Positions 1 to 5,883 of a DNA stretch of 14,487 nucleotides are shown in pieces. The DNA is from an uncultured Bacteroidota bacterium (GTDB taxonomy: Bacteria; Bacteroidota; Bacteroidia; Chitinophagales; Chitinophagaceae). Both the position numbers and the translations under genes were made by a program. Location of the stretch: the NCBI GenBank assembly GCA_903913355.1, contig CAIWKU010000385.1, forward strand, positions 1 to 14,487, given 5' to 3'. The notes under the pieces were generated by a model that saw only the letters and a program-made list of their open reading frames with translations, had not been told where the DNA came from and did no database searches. The stretch's first letter is position 1. Each line of letters opens with the position of its first letter.

Positions 1-35
1 AGTGCTTTGTCAGAAGGTCAGGAATGCACATTTGA

Positions 36-554
36 CCTAACTTGCTATTGTTCCCTCAAATAAATTGGCATTTGATTTCTACTGTGGGCAGTGTGGCTGG
101 AGGATGGTTACCCATGTTTTTTATCAATTCTCTCAAATGGCCAGTATATAAGGCCCGGAAAACAGCCATGCTGATTTATGCATTTTGTGTATTGCCTATT
201 TTCTTTACACTATTACTCGGACAGGTCAGCTATTGGCTTGCAGTGATGGTGATAGGATTGGCAGCAGCCGCTCACCAGGCATGGAGTGCAAATATTTATA
301 CTACAGTAAGTGATATGTTTCCCAAAAATGCCACCGGCTCTGTAACAGGTATCGGGGGAATGTTTGGCGCAGTGGGGGGGATCGTTCTCTCACTGTTTGT
401 TCAGAAAAATATGTTTGTCTATTACCGCTCCATACATAAAATAGAAACGGCTTATTATATCATGTTCATTGTATGCGGACTTGCTTATTTATCAGCCTGG
501 TTAATTATGCATTTCCTGATTGGTAAAAAACATAAGCAGGTAATCATCGGCTAA
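36..554 (+). CDS. MFS transporter of the hexuronate/ExuT type, C-terminal part only
   Basis: This is the C-terminal third of a major facilitator superfamily permease, probably a proton-coupled sugar-acid (hexuronate) transporter of the inner membrane. About 170 residues are visible, with four to five hydrophobic segments. Recognisable family patterns are STVGSVAGGWLP near the start, the loop KARKTAML, then AAAAHQAWSANIYTTVSDMFP and GSVTGIGGM, which are typical of Bacteroidota ExuT-like permeases. The frame is closed by TGA at 33-35, and the other two forward frames stop at 38-40 and 61-63, so no single frame enters from the window edge. The TTG at 42 is probably not a real start, because a permease should have many more segments upstream. 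The gene is therefore either frameshifted or affected by sequence error at an assembly edge. A DUF6807 gene follows 44 bases later on the same strand. The family call is firm; the substrate is inferred. Confidence 0.75.
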   Translation, partial: PNLLLFPQINWHLISTVGSVAGGWLPMFFINSLKWPVYKARKTAMLIYAFCVLPIFFTLLLGQVSYWLAVMVIGLAAAAHQAWSANIYTTVSDMFPKNATGSVTGIGGMFGAVGGIVLSLFVQKNMFVYYRSIHKIETAYYIMFIVCGLAYLSAWLIMHFLIGKKHKQVIIG

Positions 555-598
555 TATTTTATTTTATAATAGATTGGTCAACACTCGTCATTTGTTAT

Positions 599-1648
599 AT
601 GAAAAGATGTAAACTCTTCTTATTAGTAATTATTGGGTACCTGTTACCACAGGCAATGATTGCGCAATCAAAAACCAATCTGGTCAGTGTAAAAGATAAC
701 CCTGCCAAACGCAGCGTATCCATTACCATCAATGGAAAGCCTTTTACAGAATTGGTGTATACAGATACAATTGAAAAACCTGTTCTGTATCCTATTTATG
801 CAGCAGATGGAGAAGCCATTACTCGCGGGTTTCCCTGGAATCCAAAGCCGAACGATCCTACAGATCATCCACATCATCTGGGTCTTTGGTTCAATTATGA
901 AAAAGTAAACGGCCTCGATTTCTGGAACAATTCTTTTGCCATACCTGCAGAAAAAAAGAACCTGTATGGATGGATTCGCACCGAAAAAATTGCAGAAACC
1001 GAATCTGGTTTAAGAGGGAAACTGGTATATATGGCAGACTGGACCGACCAGGGGAAGAACATCTTACTAAAAGAAAAAACCACTTATATATTCAGTGAAC
1101 AGAATAATAGCCGGGTGATTGACAGGATTACGGAATTAACCGCAGAGCAAAATATTGCTATGCCAGATACAAAAGATGGCTTACTGGGATTGCGCGTGGC
1201 ACATGAACTCGAATTACCGATAAATCAAACAAAAGAATATACAGATGATAAAGGGAATGTGACCAAAGTGACTACCACTAAGGATGCTACGGTTACCGGA
1301 AACTATATTACCTCTGCCGGAAAACAGGGAGATGCTGCCTGGGGCACACGGGGTAACTGGTGTATGTTGTATGGGAAGAAAGGTGTTGATACCATCAGTA
1401 TTGCCATTATTGATCATCCGGAAAACCCAGGCTACCCTACCTATTGGCATGCCCGGAATTATGGATTATTTGCAGCCAATCCTTTGGGACAAAGAATATT
1501 CTCAGAAGGAAAAGAAAACCTGAATTTTCGGATATCCAAGGGGCATACAGTCATATTTCGTTACCGAATTGTGATCCACTCAGGAAAACAAAGACTGCCC
1601 ATGTCTTTACTAAATCAGTTTGTTGCGGGATTTTCTCAGAAACAATAA
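599..1648 (+). CDS. Secreted DUF6807 / PmoA-family protein
   Basis: A 349-residue exported protein of the DUF6807 family, annotated in databases as 'methane oxygenase PmoA' although no such activity is expected here. The N-terminus is a clear signal peptide: a basic start (MKRCK), a hydrophobic core and a likely cleavage after AMIA before QSK. The family hallmark is the His-rich segment DHPHHLGLWF around residues 88-98, followed by NGLDFW. A later HARNYGLFAANPLG segment is also typical of the family. Members often sit beside sugar-acid transporters and Gfo/Idh-type oxidoreductases in Bacteroidota, and here an ExuT-like transporter gene ends 44 bases upstream, so a role in carbohydrate or sugar-acid use is plausible but inferred. 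The start ATG at 599 is chosen because it gives the complete signal peptide. The length is about normal for the family. Confidence 0.85.
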   Translation: MKRCKLFLLVIIGYLLPQAMIAQSKTNLVSVKDNPAKRSVSITINGKPFTELVYTDTIEKPVLYPIYAADGEAITRGFPWNPKPNDPTDHPHHLGLWFNYEKVNGLDFWNNSFAIPAEKKNLYGWIRTEKIAETESGLRGKLVYMADWTDQGKNILLKEKTTYIFSEQNNSRVIDRITELTAEQNIAMPDTKDGLLGLRVAHELELPINQTKEYTDDKGNVTKVTTTKDATVTGNYITSAGKQGDAAWGTRGNWCMLYGKKGVDTISIAIIDHPENPGYPTYWHARNYGLFAANPLGQRIFSEGKENLNFRISKGHTVIFRYRIVIHSGKQRLPMSLLNQFVAGFSQKQ

Positions 1649-1652
1649 GGGT

Positions 1653-1701
1653 GGATAGTAAATAGTTACTGCGAGCTATCCTCGTCAATTATGCTTTTTT
1701 T
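1653..1701 (+). terminator. Possible terminator after the DUF6807 gene
   Basis: A 6-bp stem, GGATAG (1653-1658) with CTATCC (1676-1681), lies five bases after the DUF6807 stop codon. A run of seven T follows at 1695-1701. The T run is 13 bases from the stem, further than in a textbook terminator, so this is tentative. A second weak inverted repeat, CAATTAT with ATAATTG (1686-1692 and 1706-1712), flanks the T run. Confidence 0.35.
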
Positions 1702-1804
1702 AGAAATAATTGATGTATTACGAATTGGGTAAATCAGGGTAAAATAACCCGCTTTGCTATTTTAATGCCACAACACGTTATTTTTACCGAATAGATTCTA
1801 CGTT

Positions 1805-2278
1805 ATGCAGTTAAGTTTTTCCTATCAAAAAAAGAAAGTAATACAGGCACTTCGTTATCATTTTGTTCAGCGGTCGGAGATCCGCATCCTCATTATACTG
1901 GTTAATGTGTTTGCTATTTTATCGGCTGTACTTTTTTATACCAAAAAAATTCGCCCCGAACCATTTTTGCTGGGCTCCTTTATCTGGATAATGCTAATGG
2001 CATCTTTCTGGTATATTTTACCCCATACCATTTATAAAAGAGCCGCCACTTTCAAGGACTCCTTTATCATCAATTTTACAGACAGAGCCGTGCTTCTGGA
2101 GAATGAAAGAGGAAGTATTGACTGGACCTGGGAAAAATTCAGCCGCTATTTCGAGAGCCCGCATTTTTTCCATCTTTATTTTGACTCAAAATCTTTTTTC
2201 CTCGTTCCCAAAGATGATATGGCGGAAGAATTTAAACATGAACTAAGGGCATTGCTGAATAGTAAGATTGGACAGTAG
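1805..2278 (+). CDS. YcxB-like membrane protein
   Basis: A 157-residue protein with the layout of the YcxB-like family (PF14317), whose function is not established. A charged N-terminal stretch of about 25 residues is followed by two membrane segments at roughly residues 27-45 and 53-73. A cytosolic, mostly beta-type domain then ends near the C-terminus. The family-like pattern is the aromatic segment IDWTWEKFSRYFES around residues 104-117, then HLYFDSKSFFLVPK, which precedes a short C-terminal helix. The gene stands alone: it is 156 bases after the DUF6807 gene and converges on the acetyltransferase gene. The ATG at 1805 is the first in frame after the spacer. No clear TAnnTTTG promoter is visible upstream. 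The family is recognised from pattern only. Confidence 0.7.
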   Translation: MQLSFSYQKKKVIQALRYHFVQRSEIRILIILVNVFAILSAVLFYTKKIRPEPFLLGSFIWIMLMASFWYILPHTIYKRAATFKDSFIINFTDRAVLLENERGSIDWTWEKFSRYFESPHFFHLYFDSKSFFLVPKDDMAEEFKHELRALLNSKIGQ

Positions 2279-2285
2279 AACATAT

Positions 2286-2358
2286 TAAGTCATTAGGTCA
2301 TTGTTAAAAGAGATTGGACCAGATGTAGTTTTACTAATACCTACTGACCAATGACTTA
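2286..2358. repeat. Inverted repeat of reiterated words between convergent genes
   Basis: TAAGTCATT at 2286-2294 is the exact reverse complement of AATGACTTA at 2350-2358. After one bulged A, GGTCA at 2296-2300 pairs with TGACC at 2345-2349, giving about 14 bp around a 44-base loop. The arms reuse one word: GTCATTAGGTCATTG on the left, and TGACCAATGAC then TTGACCAAT on the right. It lies just past the stop codons of both the YcxB-like gene and the acetyltransferase gene, so a role as a two-way transcript end is plausible, though there is no T run. Confidence 0.6.
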
Positions 2359-2372
2359 TTGACCAATAACTC

Positions 2373-2801
2373 CTATAGCTCTTTGTCCATTTCAAAATGT
2401 GCAATCGTAACTTCTTCAAATTCGGGTCCGCAAATTTTGTAGCCATTTTTTTCGTAGAAACCTACGGCCGATTTTCGGGCATGCATGGTTAGGCGGCGGT
2501 AGCCCCTGTCTCTGGCAATATTTTCTGCAAAACTCATTAAAACCCGTCCGATACCCTTTCCCTGCAGGCCGGAACTGACCGCCATTTGTCGCAGACGGAC
2601 TGTTTTTGGGTCGATTTCGGTTAAAATACAGCAGCCTTCCAGTTTTTCTTCATCAAAACAGCCAATCAGGATATCCCTTGCTTCCGCTTCCATATGTTCT
2701 TTGGTAAAGGATAAACCTAGGGGTTTTCGCAACATTTGGTAGCGTAAATCCAGCATTTGCTGGTATTCTTTGGAGCCGTGATCGATAATTTTTAATGCCA
2801 T
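2373..2801 (-). CDS. GNAT-family N-acetyltransferase
   Basis: A 142-residue single-domain acetyltransferase of the GNAT superfamily, which transfers acetyl from acetyl-CoA to an amine. Motif A is clear: RLRQMAVSSGLQGKGIG around residues 69-85, with the QGKGIG pyrophosphate-binding loop at 80-85. The segment AVGFYEKNGY near 112-121 carries Tyr116, the usual position of the general acid. The N-terminal LRYQMLRKPLG pattern resembles small Bacteroidota acetyltransferases that are often annotated only as GNAT; the substrate cannot be read from sequence. The gene is divergent from acpP and convergent with the YcxB-like gene. The ATG at 2801 gives a normal domain start, and no upstream in-frame extension is needed. 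Confidence 0.88.
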   Translation of the reverse strand: MALKIIDHGSKEYQQMLDLRYQMLRKPLGLSFTKEHMEAEARDILIGCFDEEKLEGCCILTEIDPKTVRLRQMAVSSGLQGKGIGRVLMSFAENIARDRGYRRLTMHARKSAVGFYEKNGYKICGPEFEEVTIAHFEMDKEL

Positions 2802-2829
2802 AATACAGGGGTAATGCTACAAGATAATG

Positions 2830-2860
2830 ATCATTTTAGTAAAAAAAAGGGTAAAATGAT
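2830..2860. repeat. 9-bp inverted repeat between divergent genes
   Basis: ATCATTTTA (2830-2838) and TAAAATGAT (2852-2860) are perfect reverse complements around a 13-base purine-rich loop. The left arm overlaps a 10-bp palindrome, AATGATCATT, at 2826-2835. The site lies 29-59 bases upstream of the acetyltransferase start, so it could be an operator or a leader hairpin; no regulator is identified. Confidence 0.45.
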
Positions 2861-2913
2861 GGTCGGATAGGCATAACAAACCCTATCTGTGGAAACAAAT
2901 ATGTTATAATGCA

Positions 2914-2942
2914 TTGCTTATTTGACAAAAAGTATATTTTTG
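2914..2942 (+). promoter_or_regulatory. Bacteroidota-type promoter of acpP
   Basis: The -7 box at 2935-2942 (TATTTTTG) matches TAnnTTTG exactly. A TTG at 2914-2916 stands 18 bases upstream in the place of the -33 box. Transcription would begin a few bases after 2942, leaving a leader of about 20 bases before the acpP ATG at 2966. No Shine-Dalgarno sequence is present, as is common in this phylum. Confidence 0.65.
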
Positions 2943-2965
2943 CGGCTGTAACAAAAACATTTACA

Positions 2966-3202
2966 ATGTCAGACATCGCTACAAGAGTTAAAAAAATCAT
3001 AGTTGACAAGTTAGGAGTTGACGAAGCTGAAGTGACCAATGAAGCTTCTTTCACTAATGACCTCGGTGCCGATTCTTTGGATACCGTTGAGTTGATTATG
3101 GAATTCGAAAAAGAATTCAATATCTCCATCCCTGATGAGCAGGCTGAAACCATTACTACTGTTGGTCAGGCTGTTGCTTACCTTGAAGAACACGCTAAGT
3201 AA
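2966..3202 (+). CDS. acpP: Acyl carrier protein
   Basis: A 78-residue acidic protein that carries growing acyl chains on a 4'-phosphopantetheine arm during type II fatty acid synthesis in the cytoplasm. The attachment site is Ser37 in LGADSLDTVEL (residues 33-43), the diagnostic ACP motif. The four-helix ACP length and the start MSDIATRVKKIIVDKLGV are standard. The open frame extends upstream to 2909, but those 19 codons run through the promoter box and match no ACP, so the ATG at 2966 is the start. The gene heads the acpP-fabF-rnc cluster and is separated from fabF by 87 bases that contain a strong hairpin. ACP is usually needed in great excess over its partner enzymes, and the hairpin may help achieve that; this last point is inference. 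Confidence 0.97.
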   Translation: MSDIATRVKKIIVDKLGVDEAEVTNEASFTNDLGADSLDTVELIMEFEKEFNISIPDEQAETITTVGQAVAYLEEHAK

Positions 3203-3230
3203 GAATTTTACTCCACGTAAGGTATAATTT

Positions 3231-3273
3231 TAATCCGCCTTTCTGCGGCGCTTTAGCCATAGAAGGCGGATTA
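3231..3273 (+). promoter_or_regulatory. Hairpin between acpP and fabF
   Basis: TAATCCGCCTT (3231-3241) pairs perfectly with AAGGCGGATTA (3263-3273), an 11-bp GC-containing stem. Beyond one bulged T, CT/AG adds two pairs, and GGC/GCC (3247-3249, 3256-3258) can form an inner stem. No T run follows and fabF starts 16 bases later, so it is more likely an attenuating terminator, a 3' stabiliser of acpP mRNA or a processing site than a full stop. Confidence 0.7.
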
Positions 3274-3289
3274 TCACTTCAAACAGGCA

Positions 3290-4549
3290 ATGAATATGCA
3301 GTTAAAGAGAGTAGTGGTTACCGGTATCGGAACAATTACGCCACTCGGAAATAATCTGGAGGATTACTGGAACGGATTGCTGAATGGCGTTTCAGGAGCT
3401 GATAGTATTACTCTTTTTGATGCCAGTAAATTCAAAACCCGTTTTGCCTGCGAAGTAAAAGGATTTGATCCTACCCAGTTCATGGATAGGAAAGAAGCCC
3501 GTAAACTTGACCGTTTTGCCCAGCTGGCCCTTGTTGCCAGTGATATGGCTGTGGCAGATGCCGGTATTAGTAAAGAAAACGTAGATGTTGACCGTGTAGG
3601 GGTCATCTTCGCCAGTGGAATCGGTGGCTTAACCACTTTCCAGGAAGAAGTCATCAACTTCGCCAAAGGAGACGGAACACCCCGTTTTAATCCCTTCTTC
3701 ATCCCCAAAATGATCCTGGATATCGCCGCAGGGCAGATATCTATGCGACATGGTTTCCGTGGACCCAATTTTGCCGTAGTAAGTGCCTGTGCATCCAGTA
3801 CCAATGGTATGATTACAGCTGCCGACAATATCCGTCTCGGGAAAGCCGATATCATTATCAGTGGTGGATCCGAAGCCGTGATTAGTGAGGCCGGTGTAGG
3901 AGGTTTCAATGCTATGAAAGCCATGAGCGAACGTAACGATGATCCTAAAACGGCCAGTCGCCCTTATGATAAGGACCGCGATGGTTTTGTTATGGGAGAA
4001 GCTGCGGGAGTAGTGGTTTTGGAAGAATATGAGCATGCTATTAAAAGGGGAGCAAAAATTTATTGTGAACTGGCTGGAGGTGGTGCTACTGCAGATGCAT
4101 ATCATTTAACTGCCCCACATCCGGAAGGATTAGGAGCAAGAAATGTAATGATAGCCGCATTGAGAGATGCAGGCATGCATCCTACGGAAATAGATTATAT
4201 CAATACACATGGTACTTCCACCCCATTGGGTGATGGTGCTGAGGCAAAAGCCATTACTGAGGTATTCGGGGAGCATGCGTATGCGTTAAATATCAGCGCT
4301 ACCAAATCCATGACCGGACATTGTTTGGGTGCTGCCGGCGTAATTGAAGCCATTGCCTGTATCCAAAGCGTGATACATGATATTATCCCGCCTACCATCA
4401 ATCATTTTACCGATGATCCGACCCTGGATCCTAAATTGAACTTTACGTTTAACAAGCCACAGAAAAGGGTTGTCAGAGCCGCTTTAAGCAATACTTTCGG
4501 CTTTGGAGGCCATAATGCCTGTGTGATTGTAAAAAAATACGTAGCTTAA
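3290..4549 (+). CDS. fabF: 3-oxoacyl-[acyl-carrier-protein] synthase II
   Basis: A 419-residue condensing enzyme that joins malonyl-ACP to an acyl-ACP with loss of CO2, elongating fatty acids. The Cys-His-His triad is complete: Cys167 in SACASS, His307 in NTHGTSTPLGD and His344 in KSMTGHCLGAAG, each four residues later than in the E. coli enzyme. The C-terminal NTFGFGGHNAC loop is also present. N-terminal RVVVTGIGTITPLG marks the thiolase fold. An in-frame ATG at 3296 would give a start closer to typical family members, so the first two residues are uncertain. The gene lies 87 bases after acpP and only 4 bases before rnc, which indicates one transcript for fabF and rnc. Confidence 0.97.
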   Translation: MNMQLKRVVVTGIGTITPLGNNLEDYWNGLLNGVSGADSITLFDASKFKTRFACEVKGFDPTQFMDRKEARKLDRFAQLALVASDMAVADAGISKENVDVDRVGVIFASGIGGLTTFQEEVINFAKGDGTPRFNPFFIPKMILDIAAGQISMRHGFRGPNFAVVSACASSTNGMITAADNIRLGKADIIISGGSEAVISEAGVGGFNAMKAMSERNDDPKTASRPYDKDRDGFVMGEAAGVVVLEEYEHAIKRGAKIYCELAGGGATADAYHLTAPHPEGLGARNVMIAALRDAGMHPTEIDYINTHGTSTPLGDGAEAKAITEVFGEHAYALNISATKSMTGHCLGAAGVIEAIACIQSVIHDIIPPTINHFTDDPTLDPKLNFTFNKPQKRVVRAALSNTFGFGGHNACVIVKKYVA

Positions 4550-4553
4550 ATTC

Positions 4554-5261
4554 GTGCAATTTTTCAGAAAACTTTTCAAAAACCCGGAAGACGCTTTATT
4601 TGCAAAGCAGTTAAAAAATGTGCTTGGTGTACAATCAAGTAATATTTTGCTTTATCGGACAGCTTTGAGTCACCGTTCCGTAAAAGAAACTGCTGATGAG
4701 AATAATGAGCGCCTGGAATACCTGGGGGATGCCGTTTTAAGTGCTGTGGTAGCAGATTATTTATTTAAAAGATATCCTTATAAAGGCGAGGGCTTTCTTA
4801 CCGAAATGCGCAGCAAAATGGTAAACCGCCAGCAATTGAATGATATTGCTTTGAAAATGGGTCTTCGTAAACTTACTTTCTACAACAAATTTGATAATGC
4901 ACTAAAAGGAAGCCAGATTTTTGGGAACACCCTGGAAGCCCTGGTAGGAGCCGTTTATCTTGATAAAGGCTATCTTAAAACCCATTCCTGGGTGCTCAAA
5001 CAGATCGTCATCCCGCATATGTTTGTGGATGATCTGGAACTGATCGATATCAACCTCAAAAATAAACTTATTGGATGGGCCAGTAAAAATGGAAAGACCC
5101 TCACCTTTGAACTGGCAGAAGAAAAAATGGAAGGAAGCCGTCGCCTCTTTACCATCAACGCCATACTCGATGGACAATTACTGGCTTGCGGAAAGGGTTA
5201 TAATAAAAAAGATGCCAGTCAGGTGGCGGCTCAGGTGGCGGTTGAGAAGATTGGAATCTGA
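4554..5261 (+). CDS. rnc: Ribonuclease III
   Basis: A 235-residue endoribonuclease that cuts double-stranded RNA, acting in rRNA maturation and mRNA processing. The catalytic RIII domain spans about residues 15-155 and holds the signature NERLEYLGDAVL at 51-62, with Glu52, Glu55 and Asp59 as acidic residues. Glu128 in NTLEAL matches the second essential acid, while Asn125 stands where E. coli has Asp114. The C-terminal double-stranded RNA-binding domain runs from about 163 to 233 and ends with the typical ASQVAAQVAVEKI helix. GTG at 4554 is taken as the start; it lies 4 bases after the fabF stop, so translation is probably coupled. A GTG start may lower its yield relative to FabF. The fabF-rnc order is common in Bacteroidota. 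Confidence 0.95.
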   Translation: MQFFRKLFKNPEDALFAKQLKNVLGVQSSNILLYRTALSHRSVKETADENNERLEYLGDAVLSAVVADYLFKRYPYKGEGFLTEMRSKMVNRQQLNDIALKMGLRKLTFYNKFDNALKGSQIFGNTLEALVGAVYLDKGYLKTHSWVLKQIVIPHMFVDDLELIDINLKNKLIGWASKNGKTLTFELAEEKMEGSRRLFTINAILDGQLLACGKGYNKKDASQVAAQVAVEKIGI

Positions 5262-5356
5262 TTGGCTATTAGCTGTTGGCCATTGGCTTATTTTTCAATA
5301 AATATTTGAACACCCATCATTAGATACAAAGCCAATAGCCAACGGCCAAATGCTAA
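5262..5356. repeat. Long imperfect inverted repeat of TTGGC words between convergent genes
   Basis: The left arm (5262-5290) and the reverse complement of the right arm (5328-5356) agree at 22 of 29 positions by my alignment. The best block is GTTGGC, one mismatch, then ATTGGCTT. The left arm itself repeats a word three times: TTGGCTATT, TTGGCCATT, TTGGCTT. The element begins at the base after the rnc stop codon and its right end overlaps the stop codon of the epimerase gene, so it fills the whole spacer. A small stem, TTCAA/TTGAA (5295-5299 and 5307-5311 approximately), lies in the loop. A two-way transcript end is the simplest role. Confidence 0.6.
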
Positions 5357-5757
5357 CCCCCAATTTCCTGGCACAATTCCACCAAAACCCCATTTGTACC
5401 CTTAGGATGTAAGAAGCAAACCCATTTATTATCAGCGCCTTTTTTAGGTTCTTTATTTAGCAGCACAAAACCTTCCTTCTGTAAACGTTCCATTTCGGCA
5501 AGAATATCCCCTACTTCAAAAGCAATATGGTGAATGCCTTCTCCTTTTTTTTCGATAAATTTAGCGATTACCCCATCTTCACGAATACTTTCCAATAACT
5601 CGATTTTACTATCGCCGGTTTGAAAAAAAGCAGTATTCACTTGCTCAGATGCAACGGTTTCTGTTTTATAACAGGGGGTATTCAGTAGTTTTTCGTAGAG
5701 AGGGATTGCTGTTTCAAAACGGGATACGGCGATACCTATATGCTCAATTTTCAACAT
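5353..5757 (-). CDS. mce: Methylmalonyl-CoA epimerase
   Basis: A 134-residue metalloenzyme of the vicinal-oxygen-chelate fold that interconverts (R)- and (S)-methylmalonyl-CoA, linking propionyl-CoA and succinyl-CoA metabolism. The N-terminal strand has IEHIGIAV with metal ligand His6. The middle carries GDSKIELLE and GIHHIAFEV, where one of His76/His77 is a ligand, and the end has GVLVELCQ with Glu127. HPKGTNG just before it is also typical of the family. Length and motif order match bacterial epimerases. The open frame extends 22 codons upstream to 5823, but that part has no family similarity and runs into the likely promoter, so ATG at 5757 is chosen. The gene converges on rnc and diverges from iscS. 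The mutase genes are not in the window. Confidence 0.92.
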   Translation of the reverse strand: MLKIEHIGIAVSRFETAIPLYEKLLNTPCYKTETVASEQVNTAFFQTGDSKIELLESIREDGVIAKFIEKKGEGIHHIAFEVGDILAEMERLQKEGFVLLNKEPKKGADNKWVCFLHPKGTNGVLVELCQEIGG

Positions 5758-5820
5758 ATCTTTTGGTTTGCAGGGGTCTTTACGAAATATGGAAAAACAA
5801 GCGCAGACGCCCTTTGCGGA

Positions 5821-5828
5821 CAAATTTA
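5821..5828 (-). promoter_or_regulatory. Candidate -7 promoter box for mce
   Basis: Read on the minus strand this is TAAATTTG, an exact TAnnTTTG match, 63 bases upstream of the mce ATG. No clear TTG is found at the -33 position, so support rests on the -7 box and its place between divergent genes. Confidence 0.4.
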
Positions 5829-5843
5829 TAGAACCTATTGCAG

Positions 5844-5851
5844 TACTTTTG
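5844..5851 (+). promoter_or_regulatory. Candidate -7 promoter box for the isc operon
   Basis: TACTTTTG matches TAnnTTTG exactly and lies 32 bases before the iscS ATG. The -33 region has only TTT near 5825-5827. It faces away from the candidate mce box, from which it is separated by 15 bases, so polymerase could probably not occupy both at once. Confidence 0.45.
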
Positions 5852-5883
5852 TGTTAATTAGAATAATAAATTTCCTGTTTAAT

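Noticed and set aside
1737..1750. GGGT/ACCC stem and TATTTTTA box before the YcxB-like gene as promoter and operator
   Set aside because: The stem is only 4 bp, the box at 1779-1786 lacks the final G, and the spacer to the nearest TTG is 22 bases.
2909..2965. 19-codon upstream extension of acpP
   Set aside because: It runs through the promoter -7 box and matches no acyl carrier protein; ATG at 2966 gives the standard N-terminus.
3364..3924. Long open frame opposite fabF (186 codons)
   Set aside because: It lies wholly inside the well-supported fabF gene, in an antisense frame, with no recognisable domain or start context.
5740..5883. 48-codon upstream extension of iscS
   Set aside because: It overlaps the mce start and the divergent promoter region, and has no similarity to cysteine desulfurases; ATG at 5884 gives the conserved start.
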